Part shown: piece after piece, positions 1 to 11,322 of the stretch
Numbering within the stretch: position 1 is the stretch's first letter
Layout: each line of letters starts with the position of its first letter
Assembly: GCA_963682025.1 (NCBI GenBank)
Contig: OY821517.1
Location: forward strand, 23,462,620-23,526,619
Reading direction: 5' to 3'
Length of the DNA: 64,000 nucleotides
DNA from: Cordilura impudica
Taxonomy: Eukaryota; Arthropoda; Insecta; Diptera; Scathophagidae
The notes under the pieces: model-generated
The model's database searches: none
Told to the model about the DNA's origin: nothing
Seen by the model: only the letters and a program-made list of their open reading frames with translations
Program-made: the position numbers and the translations under genes

Positions 1-707
1 CTGAAATTATATTGATGTTTTCTGAAATTCTATTTATGTTTTCTGAAATTCAAGTGATGTTTTCTGAAATTTTATTGATGTTTTCTGAAATTCAATTGAT
101 GTTTTCTGAAATTCTATTTATGTTTTCTGAAATTCGAATGATGTTTTCTGAAATTATATTGATGGTTTCTGAAATACAATTGATGTTTTCCGAAATTCTA
201 TTGATGTTTTCTGAAATTCAATTGATGTTTTCTGAAACTCGAATGATGTTTTCTGAAATTATATTGATGTTTTCTGAAATTCTATTTATGTTTTCTGAAA
301 TTCAAGTGATGTTTTCTGAAATTTTATTGATGTTTTCTGAAATTCAATTGATGTTTTCTGAAACTCGAATGATATTTTCTGAAATTACATTGATGTTTTC
401 TGAAATTCTATTTATGTTTTCTGAAATTCGAATGATGTTTTCTGAAACTCGAATGATGTTTTCTGAAATTACATTGATGTTTTCTGAAATTCTATTTATG
501 TTTTCTGAAATTCGAATGATGTTTTCTGAAATTATATTGATGGTTTCTGAAATACAATTGATGTTTTCTGAAATTCTATTGATGTTTTCTGAAATTCAAT
601 TGATGTTTTCTGAAACTCGAATGATGTTTTCTGAAATTATATTGATGTTTTCTGAAATTATGTTGATGGTTTCTGAAATACAATTGATGTTTTTTGAAAG
701 ACAATTG
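1..707 (+). repeat. 21-bp minisatellite, open as heptapeptide array
   Basis: About 33 copies of a 21-bp unit of the form gatgttttctgaaattNNN run from the window edge without one indel, so the array is open on the plus strand from 12 to 719 (235 codons). The peptide is a heptad MFSEIxx, where xx is mostly QL, LL, LF, RM, IL or QV, and SEI sometimes becomes SET or VSEI. The last unit decays to MFFERQL and the frame stops just after. Variants recur in blocks: the order LF-RM-IL-VQL-LL-QL-TRM-IL appears twice, 18 units apart, a higher-order repeat of eight units. The array continues left of the window. I see no splice site, signal peptide or recognised domain. It is most likely non-coding satellite with a frame kept by its period (a multiple of three); a secreted or structural repeat protein cannot be excluded. 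Confidence 0.9.
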
Positions 708-799
708 GAAAATGTTTAGAAAAGAACATATCATAATTTGTTCACCAATACAATCATAAGTCACACAGCGTTATCTGCTTCAGCTCACACCTATATGAG

Positions 800-880
800 T
801 AACGCTGTTTTTGTGATTGTATTGTGAAATAGAAATTTACCCCCCTGCGCGTATAGATGTTTACACATCAAAAAAGGTTT
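800..880 (+). repeat. Dispersed repeat copy, pair of 22012-22085
   Basis: The stretch reading gtttttgtgattgtattgtg, then aaatag, a run of C and a cacatcaaaa end, recurs in direct orientation near 22012-22085 with scattered substitutions. The small ORF that runs through it (817-1053) starts in this repeat and has no recognisable domain, so I do not call it a gene. Family unknown. Confidence 0.6.
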
Positions 881-1059
881 TCCTGTTTGATTTGAATGCT
901 GTGTTTGGTCGCAGCAGTTTTAATTCACCCGAGCACTGTTTATGGTGCTCAGTTAGAATTTTGGGAATCAAAGTTGGAAGACAAGTTGTTTGCTTCGTAA
1001 AAAATTTGATTTATAATTTATTTACAATTTTAGGTGGTATTTATACAAAATAACTTAAT

Positions 1060-1717
1060 ATAATTTTCTAGTATGACTAATGTTATTTCTATGTTAGTTA
1101 TTTCTCTCTTCAAATTTAATTCTCAGTTTACATTTTTGAGTTTTTGTTACACGTTGAAATATTTTCCTGTAATCTAAGCTTAAGTTAATAAATGTAACAT
1201 ACTTTCTATTAATGGTTCAATATAACACTAATAAATAATTAATTGCAATAATGAATAACTAATTTAACGTCATTTCTGGTATAGTGCATTTCATTATGAT
1301 AAATACACTACAATTCTATCTGAGTCAAAATTATATACCCAACATCTTTCACCCAATAAGAATCGTTAGTTTTCTCAACACTAAGACTTGGTCATACCAA
1401 AATCACCCACCAACAGTTATTAAAACGAAAAAATATATCCTATTATAACAGCTACAATACACCACAATCTATTAACCATATTTTAGATCAATGTCAAAAT
1501 TACACATAAGAAAGAATGGCTGGCTACATTTCGACGAACTCTAGCAAGCTCATTGCTAATAAATCCAATGCACATAAACATCACTAGCATTTATTTTTTC
1601 ATTAAAAAATTTTAATTTTAAAATTTAAACATTATTTTATATAATTATGTACTGTATATTGTATTTACAATACTTGCATATTATACACTCTGTGCATGAA
1701 CAGAAAATAATTTAAAA
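1060..1717. other. AT-rich spacer, no gene seen
   Basis: Very AT-rich sequence with no long ORF and no recognised repeat. It separates the minisatellite flank from the Helitron fragment that starts near 1718. Confidence 0.6.
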
Positions 1718-2080
1718 ATTTCTTGTAACCAATGATTTGTTCTACAGTTTTCTGTAGATTTTGACCAAACAAATTCTATTTGAAAGTTATTTATTTTTAG
1801 CTGTACACCAGATTTACAGATTTTTAAAATTTTAAATTTTTTTGGGAGTAAAATGCATTTAAAGTTGCGACTAACATATACATAAAATTATACAGTGCTA
1901 TGTGTGCGTTTATTAAATTTGTTAATGTGTTTGCAAAAAAAAATTTGTTTGTTTTCTTCATTCACTATAATAATTGTGTTGAATTTAAAAATAATTTTGG
2001 ACATAAACCAATAAGATTGAAAAAAAAAAATATTCGGATTCTGTCAATTGGTTCTATTTTTTATTTTAGAAAATGGCTTT
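1718..2080 (+). mobile_element. Helitron family E, 5'-truncated copy
   Basis: Matches the 23787-24152 Helitron in the same direction: atttcttgtaaccaatgatt, gattttgaccaaa, agatttacagattttt and gttgctactaaca-like blocks follow in the same order. It also shares ttttggacataaacca with the copy on the minus strand near 56.2 kb. The TC 5' terminus and the CTAG 3' terminus are not seen here, so this copy is degraded at both ends. The 60-codon ORF inside it is not a gene. Confidence 0.7.
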
Positions 2081-2469
2081 AAATCTTCACAAAAATATAT
2101 ATTAACCTTATAAAGCCCAGCAATAACAATAGTTTTTTATACATTTTTTGGTTAGCTTTTATACTATATATGAATTTGAAAATAATCGAACACTAGATTT
2201 GTTTCGATGTTATGTACATCACTAATTTCCCTTAATTATTTTGACACTTATTTCTGAAAATTTTTTTTATTATTTTTTTTTTTTTGGGTAAAAAATAGGT
2301 TAGAAAAATATGATTAAATGTTCATTTAAATGCTTAAAATTGTGTAAGCGTCCGCAAATAAAATATTCATCTTAGCATGTATTTTGATTCAATTTTTTTC
2401 CAATATTTTTTTTAATCTATATATATATATATATATAAAATTTATGAATTTTAAATAAAATGCATTAAA
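2081..2469. other. AT-rich spacer with (AT)n run
   Basis: No gene seen. Contains homopolymer T runs near 2270-2286 and an (AT) run near 2418-2437. It abuts the 3' end of the minus-strand LINE-1, so the AT run may be part of that element's tail. Confidence 0.5.
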
Positions 2470-2503
2470 TTGTGAGTTTTTAAATAAAATTCATTAAATT
2501 TCA

Positions 2504-3514
2504 TTATAAATATTTCATGAAGTAGTAAAAATTATAATTGTATTCATTGATTAACTCATTTCTATAACCAATCGCATGATATACGGCTTTAAAATTTGCT
2601 TCTGCATTATTTAAAATATCAATTAAATCAATTTCTCGTAAGATTGTCTTTTTGCAGTGATTGTATCTTATCTCACGCAGAATATGGCAATGGGCCATGA
2701 AGTGAAGAATATCTTCTATTTCGTTCAAGTTACATAAAGAACATATACGAGACCTTTGCTGTTGAAACCTGGTTCCTTTGAGCTCGATAAGTTCACATCT
2801 GGCTTTGAAAATATAGCTTACTACTCTCATATTGTTATGAGTTTGTATTTGGTGCATTCTCCAAGTTAAATTCCTTTTCTTTAGTTTTTAACCCATTAAG
2901 AATATCAATACGTAGTTGTTCCCAGTTTTCTTTTGCTGTACTTGCCACAATTTTTATTGAATTGACATCTCTGGCATAAGTTTCAATATCTTTATACCAG
3001 TACAACTTTTTTTCTAAAATTAGTTTTTTGAGCTGGTTGGGCAAGCGATTCCCATTATATTCAAAAAGTGTTTTTAGTATATATCGTAGATGTAAGTCTA
3101 GAGTATATATGATTATTTTCACAGCCAGTTTCTAGCATCAGCGCGTATGTAGGTGTGAATTGTGATAATTTAAGAATCTTTTTTAAGAAAAACCTTTGGA
3201 GTTTATCGACTTCCTCGAATAATGAGAATCCCCATATTTGGACTCCATATGACTGGAGAGTTCGACATACTGATTTAGAAAGGATCCACTTCGCGTTTAA
3301 TCTAATCACTTTTTTAGATAAAAAAATTTTTCCATGTTGCATTTATGCTATTTTTCGCTGATATGTTTGTCTTTTCGATATGTTTTTTAAAATTCATTTT
3401 TGGCGATATTGTAACTCCAAGATATGTGTATTCATTTGAAATTCTAATTGATTCACCATTGTAAATCCAATTTTCTCTTTCTGCGAGTCTCCCTCCTTTT
3501 CTGAATATCATCAT
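2504..3514 (-). pseudogene. LINE-1 C-terminal RT and Cys-rich region
   Basis: Several overlapping frames (3514-3314, 3342-3061, 3122-2835, 2857-2504) together give the region after the RT palm: a YLGVTISPKMNFKKH motif, a tryptophan-rich connector, and a final CSLCNLNEIEDILHFMAHC block that resembles the Cys/His knuckle found at the C terminus of many LINE proteins. LINE-3 has the same block at 61.2 kb and LINE-2 at 25.68 kb. At least three frameshifts break it. Confidence 0.85.
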
Positions 3515-3579
3515 TTCCGATTTAGTTAGATTGACTTCTAATTAGGATCCATATATCGCAATATCTTACCAGCTTGTTA

Positions 3580-4300
3580 ATCATAGACTGCATGGTAAAA
3601 ATATCGTCTGCTAAAATTACTATATCATCAGCGTACATTTATAATCTGATATTTAATGAACACACATTAACTCCTCATGTCGCAAAATCTGTCGATAAAA
3701 CTTCTCCATTCCAAAGTTGGTATGGCTGTATATGCTCCGAATCATTCTTGTCATCTTTGTTGATAAACCAGTACTCTGGAGTTTGTAAAACAGAGCTTTT
3801 CTAGAGACTTTATCTACTACTAAAAAAGCGCATAGCTTTTTACTTTCATTATATTTTAGATGAGCAATTGCTGCTGAGTTGTACAAATTGTCTACAGTAG
3901 AATATCCTACACGGAAGCCTGTTTGGTACTAACATATAATATTGTGTTTGTTTAGCGATAAATTTATCCTTGTGTTTAAAATACCCATAAAAATTGTTGC
4001 TATGACATTCATGAACGATATTCCACGATAGTTACTCGTAATACCCTTACCACCCTTTTTAGATATAGGAAAAGTTATACTTTTCGTAAATTTTTCATGT
4101 AGTTGAGTCGTTTCATAAATTATATTATAAGAACTTGCAAGTTCCTTGATTACCATATCTGGTGCATTTTTAAAAAATTCATAGCTAACCCGATTTTCTC
4201 CAGGTGCTTTATTGTTTTTTGCTTTTGTTAATACAATTTTTATTTCTGCCATTGTAATTGGGTGATCTAAATCATTGTCCATAAAGAACACTGGAGCATA
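3580..4300 (-). pseudogene. LINE-1 reverse transcriptase palm and fingers
   Basis: The frame 4291-3929 carries NNKAPGENRVSYEFFKNAP and NYRGISFMNV, the standard start of a LINE RT. The frame 3886-3653 carries the VDKVSRKALFYKL block in place of the usual FxDxxKAFDxVSR. The catalytic YADDIVILADD box can be read on the minus strand close to 3600-3645, after an in-frame stop. The aspartates of the active site are therefore present, but frames are broken at about 3890-3930 and 3650. Confidence 0.88.
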
Positions 4301-4338
4301 TTCAATGTTATTTGAAATTTGTGGGGGGTTTAGCAGTT

Positions 4339-4530
4339 CTAGGAAGTACTGTTTAAATTTATGTAGTAATATATTTCAGGGATTTGCTGTTTTTCCGTGC
4401 TTTTTAAAACTTTGATTAGGTTCCACCAATCTTTATTATTTATTACTTGATTTAGTTTGTTTTCTATGCCTTTGTAGTATTCAATTTTATTGGATTCGCA
4501 TAATTCCTTGAATTTTTTTATTCCCAACAA
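4339..4530 (-). pseudogene. LINE-1 linker before RT
   Basis: A 63-codon frame with NNKDWWNLIKVL. The same WW motif lies in LINE-3 (NNKEWWSIGREI, near 59.15 kb) and LINE-2 (NSYEWWKL, near 24.39 kb), which places it in the linker between endonuclease and RT. No separate function is known to me. Confidence 0.7.
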
Positions 4531-4861
4531 TATAATTTAATCTATTTTTTTTTTGTAATGCTTTAAAGCGTCTTTCCCTAGAGTTAAAACACTTGAAATT
4601 AAACCATTTGTTTTCTTTTGAGATTTGTTGTTTAACATTGTTTTTAAGTTTTCAAGGGTTGGCAGAATTTATGGCTTCTATGAAGTCTTGTAAATCCAAA
4701 GTATATTTTCGTTGCCTATATGAGGTTATTTCATGATTCAGTTTTTACTGGTATTCTCCTCGTTTTCTTTCATCCCATATTAGTTTTGGTAGCATATTCA
4801 CTGGTTTATCAATGTTTCTTCCTTTTACTTTAACCATTAAAACTATTGGCATATGATCAGA

Positions 4862-5410
4862 TCATATTTTGTTTTCTACTTTAAAATTATCTACAATATT
4901 CAGATTATCGTGTGCTGCTGCACATATATCATTTACCGATTCTCCGACACCACTCACAAAGATAAATTGACCCAGTTCATCACCTTTTGTGCATCCGTTA
5001 AGAATGTGTAATCCAAAGTCTTGGCAGAGTTCTAAAAATAATTTGCCTTTTGAGTTTATTTCGGCATCGTTCGATTTCCTCATTTCTGTACCAACTTCAA
5101 AAGTTGCTTCAATGAAATCATCTAGGTGTTGTTGTTGATTTCCATTACGGATATTTAAATCTCTAATAATAAATAGATTTTGTATATCTTCATTTCTTAA
5201 AAATCTTCTTATTATATCGAAATCGTCCTTCCAAGTTGCTGTTCTCATACATAGTGGCATTATATTGAATGATTTTGTGGATGTTCTAATGGTTATAAAT
5301 TCTATCCCATCTCGTACACTAAATTCGTGATTAATATTATATTTCCATAAATCGTTTTTAGAATATTCCTGGAGGTACATAATATGAACTATAACAATGC
5401 CAAATTTCAC
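4862..5410 (-). pseudogene. LINE-1 endonuclease fragment
   Basis: A 182-codon frame for the C-terminal half of an endonuclease/exonuclease/phosphatase fold that nicks target DNA before reverse transcription. Residues LFIIRDLNIRNG correspond to the GDxN motif of the family (here RDLN), and the FIFVSGVGESVNDICAAAHD stretch aligns with FTFVSNVGQSVNDICAVSQD of LINE-3. The usual SDHxP motif lies just past the stop: the translated DNA around 4855 can give a ySDHMPI-like string. The N-terminal half is missing. Confidence 0.82.
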
Positions 5411-5539
5411 ACTCCTCCGTGCGCGTATTTTGCTTAAAAATTGGTCGAAAAATTTATCTTCACGTATTGATATATAGATTATACTTGGTCAGATATTTTT
5501 CTTCGTTGTATTTTGAGTGAGCTAATGGGATCTAATTTT

Positions 5540-5620
5540 TTTTAAAGTAATTAAAATTGCATCTTAATTTCTCTTTTACCAACGTTTCGGTTTTTGTTTA
5601 CTTTATCAAGGGAACGTCTA
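5540..5620. mobile_element. Penelope-like terminal fragment
   Basis: The string accaacgtttcgg followed by tttatcaaggg resembles tccaacgtttctctgg and cttcatcaggg at 41808-41850, next to the Penelope element. Such an ACGTTTCGG...TCAGGG pair is typical of Penelope-like ends. Only about 80 bases are recognisable. Confidence 0.45.
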
Positions 5621-5957
5621 TCTTATATATTAAAAGAATTTATGAATTAACTTTGCATTCAAGATTTTTTTCAATATATTCCTTCTCTCAACCCTCTATA
5701 ACTAGAGTTCTAATTAACGTAGGCTGTTGAGATAGGTCTAAGAACACTCAGTGGATCAAGCTCCTTCTTTTGAGCTACTAACTGCTTAAATTCGTTGGGT
5801 TTGAGGAAAGTTATGCGTGGAGAATCAACTTTACTTTTACTGTACGTTAACTTATCTTGGCATATTTTGGCATTACTGTACGTCAACTTCTCTTGGCAAA
5901 TTCGTTGGGTTTGAGGAAAGTTATGCGTGGACAATCGACTTTACTTTTACTGTACGT

Positions 5958-6331
5958 TATAGCAAACAAGATAGTTTTTGTGTTTTAAATAGTGTTTATT
6001 ATTATTATTATTTCAGCTCTATCTAGGAGCTAAACTATTAATTGATTGATTGATAAATTATTAATGAGTAATTGATTATAAAAGGTTCTTCTTTATATAC
6101 ATATTCTCAACCTATATTAACAACAACAATGTGTTACCTGCACTTGGGTCAGCATAAACATAAGTGTGCCAGCGTAACAACAACATACAATAAGAATATA
6201 CGCAGTCATACAATGTTTTGCAAATGCAGTGGTCAACAATATTGATATTTGTTATTTCCGCATTTGCAAACATTGTACGCTATGCAGTGTGGGTATTATA
6301 CAGCACACTACGAAAGTCGTGTTACGCTACA
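5958..6331 (-). repeat. Gypsy 3' LTR
   Basis: Direct copy of 12427-12800. In element orientation it begins TGTAGCGTAACACG and ends GTTTGCTATA. A GTATATAAAG TATA-like box lies at 6091-6100 on the minus strand and an AATAAA-type signal in the ATAATAATAAACA stretch near 5990-6008. Together with the other LTR it shows near identity. Confidence 0.95.
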
Positions 6332-6343
6332 CCTTCCTTTTTT
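6332..6343 (-). promoter_or_regulatory. Polypurine tract
   Basis: On the minus strand AAAAAAGGAAGG lies directly against the 3' LTR start (TGTAGC). This is the expected RNase H-resistant primer for plus-strand DNA synthesis. Confidence 0.9.
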
Positions 6344-6518
6344 ATAAGAATGTTCATATAACATTTTGTTCTATGGACATTCTTTTATTATTTGTACTGT
6401 TGGGTTTTTTTTTTTTTTTTTTTTTTTGTGGTTGTATCAAGTGCAAGTTTCACATTTTACAATAAATTTATTTTATTTTATTTACAAATATAGATTTAAA
6501 GAAAAGAATGCATATTGT
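6344..6518 (-). other. Gypsy 3' untranslated region
   Basis: Between pol stop and polypurine tract. It contains an 18-base T run on the plus strand (6405-6427 area). There is no room for an env gene. Confidence 0.8.
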
Positions 6519-9500
6519 TTATTTAATATTGTATAACTTAAGTCTATTCTTATGAACTATTTGTTCTTTATTTGTTTTCTTATCAACTATGGTTACATTA
6601 TTTCTGAAATCTATTTTCTTAATTTTATATGGCCCTTTATATGCCATCTCTAACTTATGTCCTGCATCATTTCTTACTAAGACTAAATCTCCTATTTTAA
6701 AATTGTAATCTAATTTTGTTTTATCATAATTAATTTTTTGTTTTATTTTATTTATGTCTAATAGTTTTTTAACTCTATCTATTGCTACTTCTAATCTAAA
6801 TTTAATTTCCTTAGCATAATTATCTATATTATAAAGTGGTGCAACTCTATCTACTTCACTAAATTGTCTAAAATTGTTTGGAATTTTTCCAAAAATAAGT
6901 TCATAAGGGCAATAATCATGTACTGTAGATGGTGTAGTGTTAAAACAGTACGTGAAATATTTGAGCCATTCATCCCAGTCGTCTTTATCTACTGATATGT
7001 AGTTTCGTACGTATTCGTTAAAAGTCCGGTGACTTCTTTCTATCGTACCTAGTGTCTGGTGATGATATGCTGTCGATGTGCGTTTATCTATCTTCAATAG
7101 GTTGCAAAGCTCTGTCAGTATAGAGTTCTTGTATTCTGTGCCCATATCCGAAATGAACGTCTTCATTGGACCGTATATAAGCACAAAATTTTCAAATATC
7201 GCTTTTGCGATCGTCTTAGCTGATTTATCTTTTATTGGTATTGTTACCAAGTATTTAGTTAAGTCACATATCATTGTGACTGCATATTCATTTCCATAAA
7301 TTGACTTTGGAAATGGTCCAATTGTATCTACGTACACCGTATCAAAAGCCCTATTTGGTGTCTCTGTTATTATCATTGGACTTTTTATATGTTTCTCCGT
7401 TTTAGCCAATTGACATTTATGGCATGTTTTCACATATTTGGCAATGTCTTTTGTCATATTTTTCCAGTAATAGTATCTCCTGATCTTCTCAGTGGTTCTA
7501 TATATCCCACAATGTCCTCCTTCTATAGGATCATCATGGTATTTCAGCATTATCTCACGTATTGCCTTTGCATTCGTGTTATCAATTTTAGTTACTTCGT
7601 TTAATAGCGCTATTCTGATTTCATTCAGTGTTTTATTGCCCATATTCTCAAATTCACTTATCGAGACAAATTCGAAAATCTTCTCATGTGGTGAAATTTG
7701 AATCTTATTAATATTTAGTTTACAGGCTATTCGTTCTAGCCTAGGGAAAAATTGCCCTAAGTCAATATTCCCTTTAGTAAACAAATCATCTATTCTTATG
7801 CTAGCATATATGGATTTTCCCTTTTTGATGTAACATCTGTTGGGTAAAATCTTTAATTTATAATATCTTTTGACGTCTATATTATTCAATGGTATATATA
7901 CCTTGGGCTTATTATTATTATTGATATTTTGCTGATTTACTACTGGTTTACTAATTTTCTCTTCCTTAGTCATCGATCTTGTCGTGACCCTTAAAATGGA
8001 TGAAATCTTGTCGTTAATATCCTTTAAGTCATTTATTGTAATGCGCGACAGTGCGTCGGCAACATAATTATCTTTTCCCCTGAGATATTCTACTGTGAAA
8101 TCATATTCCTCCAGATCGAGTCTCATTCTCGTTAGCTTAGAACTTGGATTTTTCATGGAGAACAGGTATGAAAGTGGTCTATGGTCTGTTCGGACCAAAA
8201 AATGTTTTCCATATATATATGGTCTGAAATATGTGACAGCCCAGTGTATGGCAGTTAATTCCTGTTCAATGGTCGATTTGTTGCTTTCGCCTTTAGTGAA
8301 AGTTTTAGATGCATAGGCCACAGGTAGGTGTCTACCTTCATGTTCCTGTGTTAAAACTGCACCGCAAGCATGCTTACTCGCATCTGTTGTTATGCAAAAT
8401 TCCTTCGTAAAGTCTGGGTACTGAAGCAATGTTGGGCTCATTAATGCCTTCTTTAAGTATTTAAACGCGCATTCACAATCTTTTGTCCACTGAAATGGTA
8501 CTCCCTTTTTGGATAGCCTTGTAAGGTGTCTGGAATATTCAGAAAAGTTTCTAATAAATCGGCGGTAATAGTTGCAAAACGCGACAAACCTTCGTGCGCT
8601 ATCGGCGTCCGTAGGCGTCGGGTAATTTTCTATCACCGAATATTTACTATCATCTGGTAATATTCCTCTATCAGTACATTTGTGGCCAAGGTAGGTTACC
8701 TCTCTCACAAAGAATGAACATTTTTGGGGGTGTAGTTTAAGATTGTGTTTACGGCAAAGATCGAATACATCCTTCAAATTTGAAAGCATATGTTTTTCAG
8801 AACATCCCAATACAACCAAGTCATCCATATATAGGAATGCTTGATTCGGCTTCAGACCACTGAAGGCTAATGTCATCATTCTTTGGAATGAATTCGGTGC
8901 TATTTTTAAGCCATATGGTAGTCTAGTAAATCTGTATGAACCATTGTTTGTTGAAAATGACGTCAAGTCTCTAGAGTTCTTTTCCAAACCAATTTGATGA
9001 AACCCGGACATCAAGTCCAGACAAGAAAAATATTTTGCTCTACCTAGTTGGTCTAGAATATCGTCTATTCTAGGCAACGGGAATTTATCTGATATTAGTT
9101 TTTTATTTATCTGCCTATAATCTATCACCAAGCGCCATCTTTTTTCATCTGTTCCGGGAAGTGATTTCTTTGGTACCAACAGAATTGGGCTATTGTATTC
9201 CGAAAATGATGGTTCGATTATCTTGTCATCTATTAGTTTTTCAACCTGTTTGTTGATTTCCTCCTTATGAGATTCTGGTATGCGATAATTTTTAATATAC
9301 GATGGTTGATTATCTTTTACTCTCAGTTTTTGTTCATAGAAATTGTTGGTAGTAATTGTTTCAGTCCCTAAGCCAAAAATATCATTGTATTCTAAACAAA
9401 GCTTAGTTAAAATTGTTCTGAACTGTTCAGGAAAGTTTCCCTTCAAAAGGTCCAAAACTTCAGATTTTCTTTGGCTATTTTCATGTGGTTTTTGTTTTAC

Positions 9501-10197
9501 TATTTCATAGTCAGACATTTTCTCGGTTTTTATGTTATTTTGCCTAATTGTTACTATTTTATGTGTGGTATTTAAAAAACGAACCAATGCGTTATTTGAT
9601 TTTACCAGTGTATTTGGTACAAAGACACCTGGTACGATTTCTTGATTTGGTATTAGTACATCGTCTTCAAGCTCCGGAAACCTGATTTGACGAATCACTT
9701 CTGACCTTGGTGGGAGTGTTATTCCATTGAAGCCGTTCGTAAGTGGAATTTCTATTACATGCGACAGATTGGGTGGTCGTAGTACGAGGTAATCATGGTT
9801 CCCATTGAAATCTAGTATACATTTATACTTCTTAAAAAAATCCATTCCAAGGATACCGTCGCAAGGTATTGGAAAATTATTTTGCACTACTTGGAAATCA
9901 TGTGGTATCAAAAAACCTCTAAATTTTAGGTCAATAAATACATTACCTATTGAACGAATTTTACCCTGTCCTATTCCACTCAATGTGGTTGTTCTGTTTC
10001 TGTTAATTTGTGTTTGATAAAAATGTTTAGTTTTTATAACCGAAATGTCTGCTCCTGTATCTACCAACAGTGTTACCGTGTTGTTCGTGTCGTTAATTTT
10101 TATATTAACATAAAAACTTAAGCTGAGGTTAAGGTTGTATATGTAGTTGGTATTGTTATTATGATATATCTCAGAGGATTTTAGCAGTTTTCCGAAT
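6519..10197 (-). CDS. pol: Gypsy Pol polyprotein
   Basis: One open frame encodes protease, reverse transcriptase, RNase H and integrase. The frame opens after a TGA at 10199-10197, so it has no ATG of its own. Protease: LLVDTGADIS near 10040-10070. RT: FLYMDDLVVLG with the catalytic YMDD at 8815-8830. RNase H: TTDASKHACGAVL near 8380. Integrase: HHCC zinc finger GGHCG...CHKC (7515-7400), then D, D, E at DTIGP (about 7330), SDMGTEY (about 7140) and ERSHRT (about 7035). All key residues are present over about 1,220 codons, normal for an env-less Gypsy pol. It overlaps gag by about 16 nt in the -1 frame, so expression by -1 frameshifting is expected, with GGAAAAC just before the gag stop as the likely slip site. 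Confidence 0.95.
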
Positions 10198-11311
10198 CAT
10201 TTTCATGTGACTCTGCTGCTCTGACGTAATTTCTGTTACGTCTGTGGTTCTGATTTTGTTGAACCCTGTTGTGAATAGGTTTTTGTTGGGGTCTGCCGTT
10301 GTTACTGTTATTACTATTATTGCGTGGGTAATTGTACCTTCCACGATATTGTCTGTAGTTATTATTTCGGTTAAACTTCTGCCCGAAATACAATACGGCA
10401 TTTTGTTGCCCTGTTGCTTCAGTGCAACTGTTTATGAATTTGCCAACGGCCTCATTCATGTTACTGAATTGGCCTGCTTCCATGATAAGTTTAACTTTAT
10501 CGATGGTGCAATTTTTGGTTAGTGCCTTTACTGCAACCTGTGTTGAATATTTACATGCCAATTCGCATGGCAAACCATCTGATAAATAGGCATTTTCTAA
10601 TGACTTCGTTAAATTCTCTATTTCACTGCAATAGTTATTGGCAGTTTTATTGTTTTGTCGGGTATTCATTATTTTTGCTGTCAATACCTCAACCGACTCG
10701 CCCTTTACTGAGTTTTTTAGTTTATGTATTACCTCAGTAATGGTTTGTTCATTACCTATTAAATTTCTTGCACTTCCCTTTAACTTTGTTTTTATTAAAG
10801 AGACTGCGATAGATTCGTGGTCACCTTTGATGGATTCTATTAACTGTAACGAGTCTATAAAGGAACGTAAATTTTCTGGTTTTCCATCAAATTCTATGAT
10901 CAGCTTTGAAGCTGTGTTCAGAAAGTCAACGACTGTTTGTGTCATTTTTACTTCTGTACTTTCCAAAGAGGTTCCAATATTCTCTGAATTTTCAGTTTCT
11001 ACTAAGAATTTTACCTCTTCGTGTAGTGTATCTGGTAATTTTACCTTAACACCCTTCTTAGATGATATAATCAGGATTCTAGTCTTGACATCTAAGAAAA
11101 AACTTTCAGCAGCTGTCCTATGTGGTGTCGTGAGTCTGTTATAATTTGCATTTAGCAAAACCCTGATTTGTTCTAACTTTTCGCATAAGATTCTAATATG
11201 TTTTATTATTGTTTCCTCTTTTGTGCTTCTATCTATATTTAAACATTTATAAGATTTGTCGAACTCCTCTTTGATTAGTCTCACCTTCTGAATTATTTCT
11301 TGCCAATCCAT
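10181..11311 (-). CDS. gag: Gypsy Gag structural protein
   Basis: 376 codons from a true ATG (MDWQEIIQKV) at 11309-11311. Position, 11 bases after the small membrane ORF and overlapping pol in the -1 frame, marks it as gag. The middle (about residues 140-290) is helical and matches the length of Ty3/Gypsy capsid regions. The C-terminal 70 residues are rich in N, Q and R (NRNNNYRQYRGRYNYPRNN), a likely RNA-binding tail. There is no CCHC zinc knuckle, as in several insect Gypsy lineages. It should assemble the particle that packages element RNA. Frame is intact. Confidence 0.88.
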   Translation of the reverse strand: MDWQEIIQKVRLIKEEFDKSYKCLNIDRSTKEETIIKHIRILCEKLEQIRVLLNANYNRLTTPHRTAAESFFLDVKTRILIISSKKGVKVKLPDTLHEEVKFLVETENSENIGTSLESTEVKMTQTVVDFLNTASKLIIEFDGKPENLRSFIDSLQLIESIKGDHESIAVSLIKTKLKGSARNLIGNEQTITEVIHKLKNSVKGESVEVLTAKIMNTRQNNKTANNYCSEIENLTKSLENAYLSDGLPCELACKYSTQVAVKALTKNCTIDKVKLIMEAGQFSNMNEAVGKFINSCTEATGQQNAVLYFGQKFNRNNNYRQYRGRYNYPRNNSNNSNNGRPQQKPIHNRVQQNQNHRRNRNYVRAAESHENDSENC

Positions 11312-11322
11312 GGGAAAATTAT

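Larger units (their letters stand above)
2470..5440 (-). mobile_element. LINE-1: degenerate non-LTR retrotransposon
   Basis: A minus-strand non-LTR retrotransposon read from about 5440 down to 2470. In order it keeps an apurinic-type endonuclease fragment, a linker with a conserved WW pair, reverse transcriptase and a Cys-rich C-terminal region. Each part is in a different frame, with stops and frameshifts between, so it cannot make a working protein. It is clearly related to LINE-2 (22.5 kb) and LINE-3 (58.4 kb): all three share NYRGIS, the CSxCNLNE motif and the endonuclease layout. The 5' end is missing. The clade (I, Jockey, R1, Ingi or another) is not assigned from sequence alone. Confidence 0.88.

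Noticed and set aside
1..707. Direct repeats as a CRISPR array
   Set aside because: 21-bp units without spacers, in a fly genome with introns and LTR elements.
576..764. Minus-strand 62-codon ORF with FRKHQ repeats
   Set aside because: Reverse reading of the same minisatellite; opens only over part of the array.
6344..6518. env gene for the Gypsy element
   Set aside because: Only 175 bases lie between pol and the polypurine tract; no ORF.
10244..11144. Plus-strand ORFs up to 168 codons
   Set aside because: Antisense shadows of the gag gene.
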